A DNA stretch of 64,000 nucleotides from Dactylosporangium sucinum (lineage in GTDB: Bacteria > Actinomycetota > Actinomycetes > Mycobacteriales > Micromonosporaceae): contig NZ_BMPI01000033.1 in the NCBI RefSeq assembly GCF_014647515.1, positions 26,402 through 90,401 of the forward strand, read 5' to 3'. Position numbers and translations under genes: made by a program. The notes beneath the pieces were generated by a model. It had not been told where the DNA came from, did not search any database, and saw only the letters and a program-made list of their open reading frames with translations. This document shows, piece by piece, positions 23,337 through 30,740 of the stretch. Position 1 is the first letter of the stretch; each line of letters starts with the position of its first letter.

Positions 23337-24185
23337 GTGGCAAGTCGTCGAGGCAGCCCGACGCTACGGCGGCGGCAGCTCGGGATGGAACTGCGCCGGC
23401 TCCGGGAGGCCGCGCACGTCACCATCGACCAGGTGGCGGAGCGGCTGGAGTGCTCCGGGTCGAAGATCTCCCGGATCGAGACCGGGCAGACCGGGGTCAC
23501 CCCGCGCGACGTGCGCGACATGCTCGACATCTACGGCGTCGATCCGGAGTACGCCGACCAGCTGCTGAAGATCGCCCGCGAGGCCCGCCAGAAGGGCTGG
23601 TGGCAGCTGTACGGGGATGTCCTGACGGGCGCCTACGTCGGGCTGGAGGCCGCGGCCGACCACATCCGTTCGTACGAGGCGCTCGTGGTCCCGGGCCTGC
23701 TGCAGACCGAGGAGTACGCGCAGGCCATGATCCATGCGGCCCGGCCCGACATCAGCGCCACGGAAGTGGAAAAACGCGTCCGTGTCCGGATCGGGAGACA
23801 GTCGTTACTCACTCAGGATGACCCGATCGATCTCTGGGTGGTGCTGGACGAGGCTGTGCTGCGCCGCCCGGTCGGTGGGAGGGCGGTCATGCGCCGGCAG
23901 CTCGAACATCTGAGCCAGTCGGCGGCCTGGCCGAACGTGACCCTTCAGGTCCTGCCCTTCTCCGCCGGAGCGCACGCCGGGATGGACGGGACATTCACGA
24001 TGTTGCTGTACGACGAGTCTGCCGGACAGAATTTCGTGTTCGCCTCGAATGCCGCCGGCGGTCTCTTCCTCGAGAAGGACGACGAGCTTCAGCGCTACGG
24101 ATTCATCTTTGACTACTTGCGCGCCAACGCACTCCGTCCGGACGAGTCAGTGTCGATGATCGAGAAGCTGACAAAGGAGTTGTAG
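23337..24185 (+). CDS. XRE regulator with DUF5753/Scr1-type domain
   Basis: 282 residues from GTG 23337, with GGAGG 23322-23326 upstream. Residues 15-70 are an XRE helix-turn-helix (LRRLREAAHVTIDQVAERLE, then SKISRIETGQTGVTPRDV). The remainder matches the Scr1-type C-terminal domain: GWWQLYGDVL, YEALVVPGLLQTEEYA, LEHLSQSAAWPNVTLQVLPF, FTMLLYD. Members occur in dozens of copies in mycelial actinobacteria, usually beside a DUF397 gene, and influence development or antibiotic production. Here the DUF397 start overlaps the stop by one base. The pair behaves like a regulator with a small partner; toxin-antitoxin-like action has been proposed for some relatives. Confidence 0.88.
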   Translation: MASRRGSPTLRRRQLGMELRRLREAAHVTIDQVAERLECSGSKISRIETGQTGVTPRDVRDMLDIYGVDPEYADQLLKIAREARQKGWWQLYGDVLTGAYVGLEAAADHIRSYEALVVPGLLQTEEYAQAMIHAARPDISATEVEKRVRVRIGRQSLLTQDDPIDLWVVLDEAVLRRPVGGRAVMRRQLEHLSQSAAWPNVTLQVLPFSAGAHAGMDGTFTMLLYDESAGQNFVFASNAAGGLFLEKDDELQRYGFIFDYLRANALRPDESVSMIEKLTKEL

Positions 24186-24415
24186 TGGAAATCGAAGCCA
24201 AGGGCTTCACCGTGAACCTCGAGGGCGCGGCCTGGCGCAAGAGCACCCGCAGCGGTCCGTACTCGGACAACTGCGTCGAGGTCGCGTTCGTCGGCGGGGC
24301 GGTGGCCCTGCGCGACTCGAAGGACAGGGCCGGGGCAGTACTGCTGTTCACCCCGGAGGAGTGGCTGGCCTTCGTCGCCGGCACCAAGGACGGGGAGTTC
24401 GACCTGGCGAGGTGA
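24185..24415 (+). CDS. DUF397 small protein, partner of the XRE regulator
   Basis: 76 residues from GTG 24185, overlapping the previous stop by one base, so translationally coupled. The DUF397 signature is clear: AAWRKSTRSGPYSDNCVEVAF, then VALRDSKDRAGAVLLFTPEEW and a final FVAGTKDGEFD (quoted in parts). DUF397 proteins are acidic partners of Scr1-type XRE regulators and appear to counteract or modulate them. A rho-independent-looking terminator follows at 24430-24475. Confidence 0.9.
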   Translation: MEIEAKGFTVNLEGAAWRKSTRSGPYSDNCVEVAFVGGAVALRDSKDRAGAVLLFTPEEWLAFVAGTKDGEFDLAR

Positions 24416-24429
24416 TTCGCCACCCGCGC

Positions 24430-24475
24430 ACCGGCCGGTCCGCTCCGTGTCGACGGAAGCGGGCCGGTCCTTTTT
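24430..24475 (+). terminator. intrinsic terminator of the XRE-DUF397 operon
   Basis: ACCGGCC (24430-24436) pairs with GGCCGGT (24462-24468), and CCGCT with AGCGG inside, with a short bulge. The stem is followed by CCTTTTTG, one of the few T-tracts in this window. Confidence 0.8.
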
Positions 24476-24547
24476 GTCCCGACAGTCGTTGTATGTGTGA
24501 GTGTCGCACCTCGGCATTTCCCCCCGAGTGAGATAAGGCTTGCACCG

Positions 24548-24985
24548 ATGAACATTGGCCCCGACAACTTCGGCAACGGATCGTCGAAGACCGACGACCG
24601 TTTCTCCGGGCAACTGGGCAGCTACCGCCCGGGTGGCCGCCGGGACGCCGGCCTTGGCGACGGGCCGATCGACGACCTGTCGCCGCGCAACGGCTCCCTG
24701 GACAGCTCGCTGATCGGCGGCCCGCTCACGCCGCCCAAGCTGCCCGAGTCCTCGCTGGTGGCGGATCTCGGCCCGCTGACCGAGCCGATGTTCGGCCGGG
24801 ACCCGTGGCTCGACTCGCCGTCGCCGACCGGCTCGCTGGCCGATCACCCGCTGCTGCGGGGCCTGCTGATGGAGCTGCCGCCGAAGGGCACGCTGCCGCA
24901 GCAGGAATGGCTCGACCGCTGGTTCGAGGCGGCCCGGTCGATCCTCGAGCTGATCTACTCGCAGGAGGCCCGGCCGCTCAAGTAG
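24548..24985 (+). CDS. hypothetical protein, possibly actinobacterial-specific
   Basis: 145 residues from ATG 24548. The first 90 residues are Gly/Pro/Ser/Asp-rich and look disordered (DNFGNGSSKTDDRFSGQLGS). The last 50 form a more regular, probably helical segment: LLRGLLMELPPKGTLPQQEW, LDRWFEAARSILELIYSQE. No signal peptide or membrane segment, and no motif I can name. It stands alone between terminators at 24430-24475 and 25019-25062, with its own transcription likely. Confidence 0.6.
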   Translation: MNIGPDNFGNGSSKTDDRFSGQLGSYRPGGRRDAGLGDGPIDDLSPRNGSLDSSLIGGPLTPPKLPESSLVADLGPLTEPMFGRDPWLDSPSPTGSLADHPLLRGLLMELPPKGTLPQQEWLDRWFEAARSILELIYSQEARPLK

Positions 24986-25018
24986 CGCCTGCTCAAGCCG
25001 CACCCGCCCGTCTATCGA

Positions 25019-25062
25019 CAGGTCGATCCTCAACCTGTACAAAGCATTGAGGACTCGACCTG
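25019..25062. terminator. long-stem hairpin between a hypothetical gene and adenosine deaminase
   Basis: CAGGTCGATCCTCAA (25019-25033) pairs with TTGAGGACTCGACCTG (25047-25062) with a single bulge around a 13-base loop, and a GCCCGTC/GACGGGC pair flanks it. It follows the hypothetical gene by 33 bases and ends 64 bases before adenosine deaminase, so it may terminate the former or regulate the latter. Confidence 0.5.
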
Positions 25063-25126
25063 GGGAGGTCGGACGGGCTCCGGACCGCTGCGACGGCGGC
25101 CGGGGCCCGTCGTTACGTTGGGTCCC

Positions 25127-26095
25127 ATGACGACACCGAAGATCGAGCTGCACGTGCACCTCGAGGGGGCCGTGCCGCCGGCCACCCTGCTGGAGATCGC
25201 ACGACGCAACGGGCAGTCACTGCCGGCCGACACCGTCGAGGGCGTGCGGGAGCTGTACCAGTTCACCGACTTCGCGAAGTTCGTCCAGGTGTGGATCATG
25301 ACCACGAACTGCCTGCGGACCGCGGACGACTTCCGGCAGATCCTGGTCGACTACGCGGGCGTGGCGGCCGGCCACGGCGCGGTCTACCTGGAGGCGATCT
25401 TCTCCCCCGGCGAGCGGGTGCAGCGCGGGGTGTCGTGGGAGGACCTGTACGAGGGGTACACCGACGGGATCGTCGAGGCCCGCGAGCGCCACGGCGTGGT
25501 CGTCCGGCTGACCCCGGACCTCTATCGCGGGATGCCGGTCGACGTGGCGGAGGACGTCGCGCGGTGGAGCGTGCGGTATCGCGACCGCGGGATCGTCGGG
25601 CTCGGCCTCGGCGGGGACGAGCGGGCCAGCTCGGCGCTGCCCTACGCGAAGGCCTTCCAGATCGCCCGCGAGGGCGGCCTGGCGCTGGTCCCGCACGCCG
25701 GCGAGTCGGCCGGCGCCGAGTCGGTGCGGGAGATGCTCGGTCTCGACCCCGACCGGCTGCGTCACGGTTTCCGCGCGGTGGAGGATGCGGCCGTACTGGC
25801 CGAGGTGGTCGATCGTGGACTGGTGCTGGACGTCTGCCCCACCTCCAACGTGCGGACCCGGTCGGTGCCGTCCCTGGCCGAGCACCCGCTGCCGGCCCTG
25901 GTCGCCGCCGGGGTGCCGTGCACGGTGAACACCGACGACCCGGCGATGTTCAACACGGATCTGGCTCAAGAGCACCGGATCGCGGCCGATCTTGGAGTCG
26001 GCGCGCGGGAGGCGTTCCAGGCGGGGATCGCCGGGGCCGCGTGCGACGACGCAACGCGGGCCTGGCTGACCGAAACGCTCAGTGACATCGGCTGA
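25127..26095 (+). CDS. add: adenosine deaminase (or adenosine-type deaminase)
   Basis: 322 residues from ATG 25127. Zinc-dependent deamination of adenosine to inosine in purine salvage. Metal and active-site motifs are all present: KIELHVHLEGA at residues 5-15, HAGES near 190 (His, catalytic Glu), RHGFRAV near 212 and NTDDPAMFNTDL near 268 (metal-ligand Asp pair). The upstream TACGTT (25114-25119) lies 7 bases from the ATG and there is no ribosome-binding site, suggesting leaderless translation. Some members of this family act on other purines such as 6-aminodeoxyfutalosine, so the exact substrate is not certain. Confidence 0.88.
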   Translation: MTTPKIELHVHLEGAVPPATLLEIARRNGQSLPADTVEGVRELYQFTDFAKFVQVWIMTTNCLRTADDFRQILVDYAGVAAGHGAVYLEAIFSPGERVQRGVSWEDLYEGYTDGIVEARERHGVVVRLTPDLYRGMPVDVAEDVARWSVRYRDRGIVGLGLGGDERASSALPYAKAFQIAREGGLALVPHAGESAGAESVREMLGLDPDRLRHGFRAVEDAAVLAEVVDRGLVLDVCPTSNVRTRSVPSLAEHPLPALVAAGVPCTVNTDDPAMFNTDLAQEHRIAADLGVGAREAFQAGIAGAACDDATRAWLTETLSDIG

Positions 26096-26210
26096 ACGGA
26101 CGATTGAGACGCGCTATTCGACCGACCCCGAGCGTCGCAAAGTTGATGGTCGATCTTGAAATGTCCGTTTAGCTTAGGTCGAGTTTGCTGCTGGTCACGG
26201 GGAGGCAAGG

Positions 26211-26519
26211 GTGAGTGACGTGTCCGATTTGGTCTTTGCGTTCGTGAGCGGCGGCGGCCTTCTGGCCCTCAGCATCGGCGCCTTCGGCGTGCTCGACGCC
26301 TACAACAAGCGCGGTGTCGGTGAGAAGCGGGTGGACTGGCTGATCGGTCTGTACGCGCTCGGTGTCGTCATGAACATCGTTGCCTACGTGATGCTCGACC
26401 GCTGGTACATCGCGGCGCCGCTGGCGCTCATGCTGCTGCCCGCCGAGCGTGCGCTGGAGAAGCGGGGCACCTTCAAGCGCCGCGGCGCGAAGGTGAACGC
26501 GATCACCGGCCGCGACTGA
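26211..26519 (+). CDS. small membrane protein of unknown function
   Basis: 102 residues from GTG 26211, with GGGGAGG 10 bases upstream. Two or three membrane segments are visible: VFAFVSGGGLLALSIGAFGV near the start, LIGLYALGVVMNIVAYVML in the middle, and a shorter AAPLALMLLPAE. The C-terminus is basic (LEKRGTFKRRGAKV) and probably cytoplasmic. I do not recognise a named family. A clear terminator follows at 26529-26561. Confidence 0.72.
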   Translation: MSDVSDLVFAFVSGGGLLALSIGAFGVLDAYNKRGVGEKRVDWLIGLYALGVVMNIVAYVMLDRWYIAAPLALMLLPAERALEKRGTFKRRGAKVNAITGRD

Positions 26520-26528
26520 GACGTGCGA

Positions 26529-26561
26529 AAGGCCGGCCCCTGATCTCGGGGAGCCGGCCTT
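26529..26561. terminator. bidirectional hairpin
   Basis: AAGGCCGGC (26529-26537) and GCCGGCCTT (26553-26561) are perfect arms, with extra CCC/GGG pairing inside. It separates the small membrane protein gene from the oppositely oriented glycosyltransferase, so it can serve both. Confidence 0.75.
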
Positions 26562-26583
26562 CTCGTGTTCAGACCGCTGTGTT

Positions 26584-27390
26584 TCAGACCGCGAACGTCT
26601 TCAGGGGCTCGGTCGCCGGGGGCGGCGGGGCGGCCCGCCACAGGCGGACCTTCTGGGCGCCCAGCCGGGCCAGGTAGTTCGGGTTGAGCAGGATGTACCG
26701 CCGCCAGAGCCGCTTGGGCTCCAGGCCGAGGCGCCACAGCCACTCCAGCGCGTACTTCTGCATCCACGGCGGCGGGTTCCTGAGTCCGCCGGCGTGGTAG
26801 TCGAACGCGGCACCGACCGCGAGCATGGGCGCGTCGACGAGCTGGCGCATGCCGTACACGAAGATCTCCTGGCGCGGGCAGCCCAGGCCCACCATGACCA
26901 CGCGCGCGCCGGACTCCTTGATCCGGGTGGCGATCTGCTCGGGCTCGCCCGGCTCGGCCATGCGGAACTTCGAAGCCTCCATGCCGGCGACCTTCAGCCC
27001 GGGGAAGCGCTCGTTCAGCTTCTCGACCAGCCGGTCGAGGGTCTCCTGGGTCGAGCCGTAGAGGTAGACCGGCAGGCCCTCCTCGGCGCTCGCCCGCAGC
27101 ACGCGCAGGGTCAGCTCCGGGCCGTAGACGCGGTCGGCGAGCCGCGCCTTGTGCAGCACGTTGAGCGCCCAGCGGACCGGCTGGCCGTCGGGCGTCACCA
27201 GATCGAACGAGTTGAGGCGCGCGTTGTGCGCCTTGTCCTGCACGCCGGTCATCACGCCGTGCACGGCGAGTGCCGTGACGGCGAGCGGCCGCCCCTCGCG
27301 GGCGGCGCTCATGACCTTCTCGACGGCGGCGTCGTAGTCGACGGCGCTGACCTCGACCCCGAGGACGTTACGTTTGCCCTGGTCGATCAC
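26584..27390 (-). CDS. WecG/TagA/CpsF-family glycosyltransferase
   Basis: 268 residues from GTG 27390, with GAGAAG upstream; the frame extends further but that region encodes the preceding epimerase. Family motifs: NVLGVEVSAVDYDAAVEKV at the start, DLVTPDGQPVRWALN near residue 70 (conserved Asp), VYLYGSTQETLDRL near residue 115, and VVMVGLGCPRQEIFV near 170. TagA-type enzymes add N-acetylmannosamine or similar sugars to a lipid-linked carrier at the cytoplasmic membrane during wall polymer or exopolysaccharide synthesis. It follows the epimerase with a 41-base gap, so both probably act on one nucleotide-sugar route. Confidence 0.87.
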   Translation of the reverse strand: MIDQGKRNVLGVEVSAVDYDAAVEKVMSAAREGRPLAVTALAVHGVMTGVQDKAHNARLNSFDLVTPDGQPVRWALNVLHKARLADRVYGPELTLRVLRASAEEGLPVYLYGSTQETLDRLVEKLNERFPGLKVAGMEASKFRMAEPGEPEQIATRIKESGARVVMVGLGCPRQEIFVYGMRQLVDAPMLAVGAAFDYHAGGLRNPPPWMQKYALEWLWRLGLEPKRLWRRYILLNPNYLARLGAQKVRLWRAAPPPPATEPLKTFAV

Positions 27391-27431
27391 TGTGTCCGTC
27401 TTCTCTAGTCCGGCTGCGTGGTCCGTCTTGC

Positions 27432-28505
27432 TCAGGACCCGGGGGTCCACTTGTCGACGTTGGCCTCGTAGATCTCCTGGCAGATCATGGGCACGTCGTA
27501 GACCTGCTTCCAGTCGGGGTAGTCCTGCTGGAAGCGCTCGTTGGAGCCGATCCACCACTGGTGGTCGCCGACCCGGTTGGCCTCGTGATACTCGGTCTGC
27601 ATCTCGTTGCCGGTGATCCGCTCGGCCAGCGCGAACACCTCCAGGTGCGAGGTGTTGGAGTGCCGGCCACCGCCCAGGTTGTACACGGCGGCGCTGCGGG
27701 GCGCCCGGAAGAACGCCTCGAACGCGGCGACCACGTCGTGCGAGTGGATCGCGTCGCGGACCATCTTGCCCTTGTAGCCGAAGATCTTGTACGTCCGGCG
27801 CTCCATCGCGCACCGCATCACGTAGCCGAGGAAGCCGTGCAGCTCGGTGGCCGAGTGCGCCGGCCCGGTCAGCGTGCCGCCCCGGAAGCAGGCGGTCTTC
27901 ATGCCGAAGTAGCGCCCGTACTCCTGCACCATGACGTCCGCGGCGACCTTGGAGGCGCCGAAGACCGAGTGCAGGCAGGCGTCGATCGACATGTCCTCCT
28001 TGATCCCGTTCTCATACGGGTGGCCCGGCTCGATCTCCCACCGCGTCTCGAGCTCCTGCAGGGGCAGGCTGTTCGGCCGGTCGCCGTAGACCTTGTTGGT
28101 CGAGCAGTGGATGAACGGCGCGTCGACGCAGTGCTCCCGCACGTTCTGCAGCAGGTTGAGCGTCCCACCCGCGTTCACGTCGAAGTCGGTGAACGGGTCG
28201 CGCACGGCCCAGTCGTGGCTGGGCTGCGCCGCGGTGTGGATGACGACGGCGATGTCCTTCCCATACCGCTGGAAGATGCCGGCCAGGGCCTCCCGGTCCC
28301 GGATGTCGACGTCGTGGTGCGTATAGGACTCGCCGAGGTCACTGGTCAGCCGCACGACGTTCCAGGCGGTGGAGGCCTCGGCCCCGAAGAACCGCTTGCG
28401 CATATCGTTGTCGATCCCGACAACGTCGAGCCCGAGCGATGCGAAGTGGCGCACCGCCTCCGAGCCGATGAGCCCGGCGGAGCCGGTGACGAGTGCGACG
28501 CTCAC
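27432..28505 (-). CDS. NAD-dependent nucleotide-sugar epimerase (CDP-paratose/tyvelose 2-epimerase-like SDR)
   Basis: 357 residues from GTG 28505, with AGGGAG upstream. Extended short-chain dehydrogenase: the Rossmann motif TGSAGLIGSEAV is at residues 7-18, then DNDMRKRFFG, HTAAQPSHDWAVRDP and STNKVYGDRPN. The usual catalytic YxxxK appears as FGASK: Tyr is Phe here. I recall the same Phe in related proteins, so it may define a subfamily rather than a dead enzyme. The reaction, by family, is epimerisation of a nucleotide sugar. It precedes a WecG/TagA glycosyltransferase; together they suggest a secondary cell-wall glycopolymer. Confidence 0.82.
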   Translation of the reverse strand: MSVALVTGSAGLIGSEAVRHFASLGLDVVGIDNDMRKRFFGAEASTAWNVVRLTSDLGESYTHHDVDIRDREALAGIFQRYGKDIAVVIHTAAQPSHDWAVRDPFTDFDVNAGGTLNLLQNVREHCVDAPFIHCSTNKVYGDRPNSLPLQELETRWEIEPGHPYENGIKEDMSIDACLHSVFGASKVAADVMVQEYGRYFGMKTACFRGGTLTGPAHSATELHGFLGYVMRCAMERRTYKIFGYKGKMVRDAIHSHDVVAAFEAFFRAPRSAAVYNLGGGRHSNTSHLEVFALAERITGNEMQTEYHEANRVGDHQWWIGSNERFQQDYPDWKQVYDVPMICQEIYEANVDKWTPGS

Positions 28506-29193
28506 GACGAAGAACTCCCTGCGGTGGACAACAGTGGTCGGAACCGCTTGGGAGCATACCGTGACCCCCGCGCCCCCCCACCCACTTGCGCCCCACGTCG
28601 GCGTCCACACCCCCGACAGGCAATCCAAACCCCCGGCCATTCCTTACCCTCGATCACCGAACCCCACCGACCGCCACCTCCCGCCACGGACGGTAGCGAC
28701 GCAGGGAGGGGCAACGAGGCAGGCAAGCAGGGTCCATTCCAACCATATTTGGTCGTATTTGTCACACCCACGAACCCGAGCGGGAGGGCCGCAAGGCCCG
28801 ATCCGGTGCCACCGGGAGGGGTGGCCACTGCGGACAACGGCCGAAAGCGAAAACGCGAAGCGCCAGCCACGAGGCCCGATCACGGCCGAAGGTCGCGGGC
28901 AGGTGGCGACACGAGCCTGGCAGCGACGAGGGGCCGCGCCGAATGGCGCGGCCCCTCAAGCGCTGTCTGACGGGAGCAACGAACAACAAAGTTGCAAGGA
29001 CCAGAGCCAGAAGAAAGAAGAACCACCGACCAGGAGAAAGGGTCGGCAATACGACCAACCGCCCGGGGAGGCCGCGGATCGGGGGTGTGGGTGGCGGAGC
29101 CCCACCGGGGAGCAAGCGAAGCGAGGCGCGAAGAATCCCACCGCTGCAACGGCAAGCGGCCCCCGCCGCGAAGCAGGGGCCACCGATCAGCGG
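28506..29193. other. 688-base gap without a convincing gene
   Basis: Between the epimerase and tRNA-Leu, both on the minus strand. It contains an AT-richer island near 28738-28765 with the inverted sequence ACCATATTTGGT, perhaps the epimerase promoter region, and the hairpin module at 28918-28981. Open frames on both strands are short or lack protein-like composition. Confidence 0.55.
28918..28981. repeat. hairpin module, copy A
   Basis: GGGGCCGCGCC (28930-28940) and GGCGCGGCCCC (28945-28955) form a perfect 11-base-pair stem with a GAAT loop. Flanks TGGCAGCG on the left and GCGCTGTCTGACGGGAGCAA on the right match copy B at 38948-39013 although the stem sequence differs. Both copies lie downstream of minus-strand genes, so it may be a terminator or 3' regulatory element. 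Confidence 0.7.
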
Positions 29194-29276
29194 TGGGGAA
29201 GGGGGGAGTTGAACCCCCACGCCCTTTCGGGCACACGGACCTGAACCGTGCGCGTCTGCCATTCCGCCACTTCCCC
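29194..29276 (-). tRNA. tRNA-Leu (anticodon CAG)
   Basis: On the minus strand the acceptor arms GGGGAAG and CTTCCCC pair perfectly, the anticodon stem CACGG/CCGTG holds loop TTCAGGT (anticodon CAG), a long variable arm (GCCCGAAAGGGC) marks a class II tRNA, and the T arm is GGGGGTTCAACTCCCCC. The 3' CCA is not encoded. Length 83 bases. Confidence 0.95.
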
Positions 29277-29395
29277 TAGCGGCCGAAACCGCCTGGCGCG
29301 CCACAGCATACCGTGTCCCAACTCGGCGAAATGACCGGGTAGGCACTAGGCTTCCCTGGGCGCCACGGAAGAGTAGCACGGGCCGACCGGTCAGC

Positions 29396-29427
29396 TTGCA
29401 TACGGGCGTGCGACGTCCGGATACCAT
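29396..29427 (+). promoter_or_regulatory. possible promoter of the fhaA-pknB operon
   Basis: TTGCAT (29396-29401) and TACCAT (29422-29427) with a 20-base spacer, which is long. Transcription from here would begin after ATG 29429, supporting GTG 29456 as the fhaA start. Confidence 0.3.
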
Positions 29428-29455
29428 CATGACCTCGGAACCCGAGGAGGAACCG

Positions 29456-30208
29456 GTGAGTGTGCTGCAGCGCTTCGAGAAGCGCCTCGAGGGCCTGGTC
29501 GAGGGGGCCTTCGCCAAGGTCTTCAAGGGGGTCGTCCACCCCGTGGAGATCCTCAACGCCATGCAACGGGAGGCGGAAGCCCACAAGGCGATTCTGGCCG
29601 GCGGGCGCACGCTGGTGCCGAATCGCTACGTGATCGACCTTTCGCCCTATGACCACAGCCGGCTGGCGCCCTATGCGGCCGCGCTGGCGCAGGAGCTGGC
29701 CCAGTCGCAGGCCGAGTTCATCGGTGAGCAGGGCTGGACCGTCTACGGCGACGTGATCGTCGAGATCGAGCGGGGGGACGGGCTCGACACCGGCATGTTC
29801 CGGGTCACGGCCGAGGTCTACACCGGTGGGGACGTCGCCCCGCCGCCCGTGCCGGACCCGTATGGGGGATACGGGCAGCAGGGCGGCTACGGTGGGCCGG
29901 GTCCGGGCGGTCCGGGCGGTCCCGCGCGCAACGTTCGACTGGTGTCGGGCGACGGGCGCAGCTACCCTCTGTCGATTGGCTCGACCGTGATCGGCCGGGG
30001 CGACCAGGCCAACATGCGACTGCCCGACGTCGGGATCTCGCGCCGTCATGCGCGACTCGACTTCGACGGTGCGCAGGTCGTGCTGACCGATCTCGGCTCC
30101 ACCAACGGCACGATGGTCAACGGTCAACGCGTCTCCGCGGTCGCGTTGAACCCGGGTGACATGATCCAGCTCGGCACGACCACGCTCACCTACCGCGTGG
30201 ATGGTTGA
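29456..30208 (+). CDS. fhaA: FhaA, FHA-domain protein of the cell-wall kinase cluster
   Basis: 250 residues from GTG 29456, chosen for the strong GAGGAGG at 29444-29450 and the family start SVLQRFEKRLEGLVEGAFAK. Residues 1-120 are the FhaA N-terminal domain (DUF3662); a Gly/Tyr/Pro linker follows; the FHA domain occupies about 160-250 (GSTVIGRGDQANMRLPD, ISRRHARLDF, LGSTNGTMVNG). FHA domains bind phosphothreonine; FhaA is phosphorylated by PknB and binds the flippase-associated MviN in mycobacteria, restraining peptidoglycan precursor supply. First gene of the operon running to pknB at 38676. The central linker is shorter than in mycobacteria. Confidence 0.93.
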   Translation: MSVLQRFEKRLEGLVEGAFAKVFKGVVHPVEILNAMQREAEAHKAILAGGRTLVPNRYVIDLSPYDHSRLAPYAAALAQELAQSQAEFIGEQGWTVYGDVIVEIERGDGLDTGMFRVTAEVYTGGDVAPPPVPDPYGGYGQQGGYGGPGPGGPGGPARNVRLVSGDGRSYPLSIGSTVIGRGDQANMRLPDVGISRRHARLDFDGAQVVLTDLGSTNGTMVNGQRVSAVALNPGDMIQLGTTTLTYRVDG

Positions 30209-30260
30209 TCGTTCTGCATGCGTGGTCGACGTTAGGCGGATCTGAATGAGCGCGTCGTAG

Positions 30261-30740
30261 ATGGAATTCGTCATCACGGTTGCCCGCTACGGGTTACTCG
30301 TGCTGCTGTGGATCTTCGTGTTCACGGTGGTGGGGGTCATCCGGCGGGACCTGTTCGCAGGCTCGCGTTCGAGCCGGATCGTCGCCGCACCCCGGGGGGT
30401 TGGTGCGGTGACGGCTCCTGGCCGTCCGGCGAAGGTGAAGCGCGGGAAGACCGCGCATCAGCTCTTCGTCACCGCCGGTGCGCTGGCGGGCACTCGCATC
30501 ACCCTCGGCGAGGCGCCCATCACCATCGGCCGGGCCGAGGACTCGACGCTGGTGATCACCGACGACTACGCCTCTGCAAAGCACGCCCGGCTCGTGCCAC
30601 GCGCCGGCCAGTGGTATCTCGAGGACCTCGGCTCCACCAACGGCACCTACCTCGACAAGACCAAGGTCAGCGCACCCACCCCCGTCCCCCTCGGCGTGCC
30701 GATTCGCATCGGCCGCACTTCACTCGAGTTACGGCCATGA
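30261..30740 (+). CDS. fhaB: FhaB (FipA-like) membrane FHA-domain protein
   Basis: 159 residues from ATG 30261. An N-terminal membrane segment (ITVARYGLLVLLWIFVFTVV) is followed by RRDLFAGSRSSR, characteristic of FhaB/FipA, then an FHA domain at about 70-155 (ITIGRAEDSTLVITDD, SAKHARLVPR, LEDLGSTNGTYLDKTKV). FhaB is phosphorylated by PknA/PknB and in mycobacteria links FtsZ and FtsQ and supports division under oxidative stress. The next gene starts within its stop codon (ATGA), so they are translationally coupled. Confidence 0.93.
   Translation: MEFVITVARYGLLVLLWIFVFTVVGVIRRDLFAGSRSSRIVAAPRGVGAVTAPGRPAKVKRGKTAHQLFVTAGALAGTRITLGEAPITIGRAEDSTLVITDDYASAKHARLVPRAGQWYLEDLGSTNGTYLDKTKVSAPTPVPLGVPIRIGRTSLELRP

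Noticed and set aside
28369..29244. 291-residue plus-strand frame over the gap and tRNA-Leu
   Set aside because: Overlaps the epimerase and the tRNA; composition is not protein-like.
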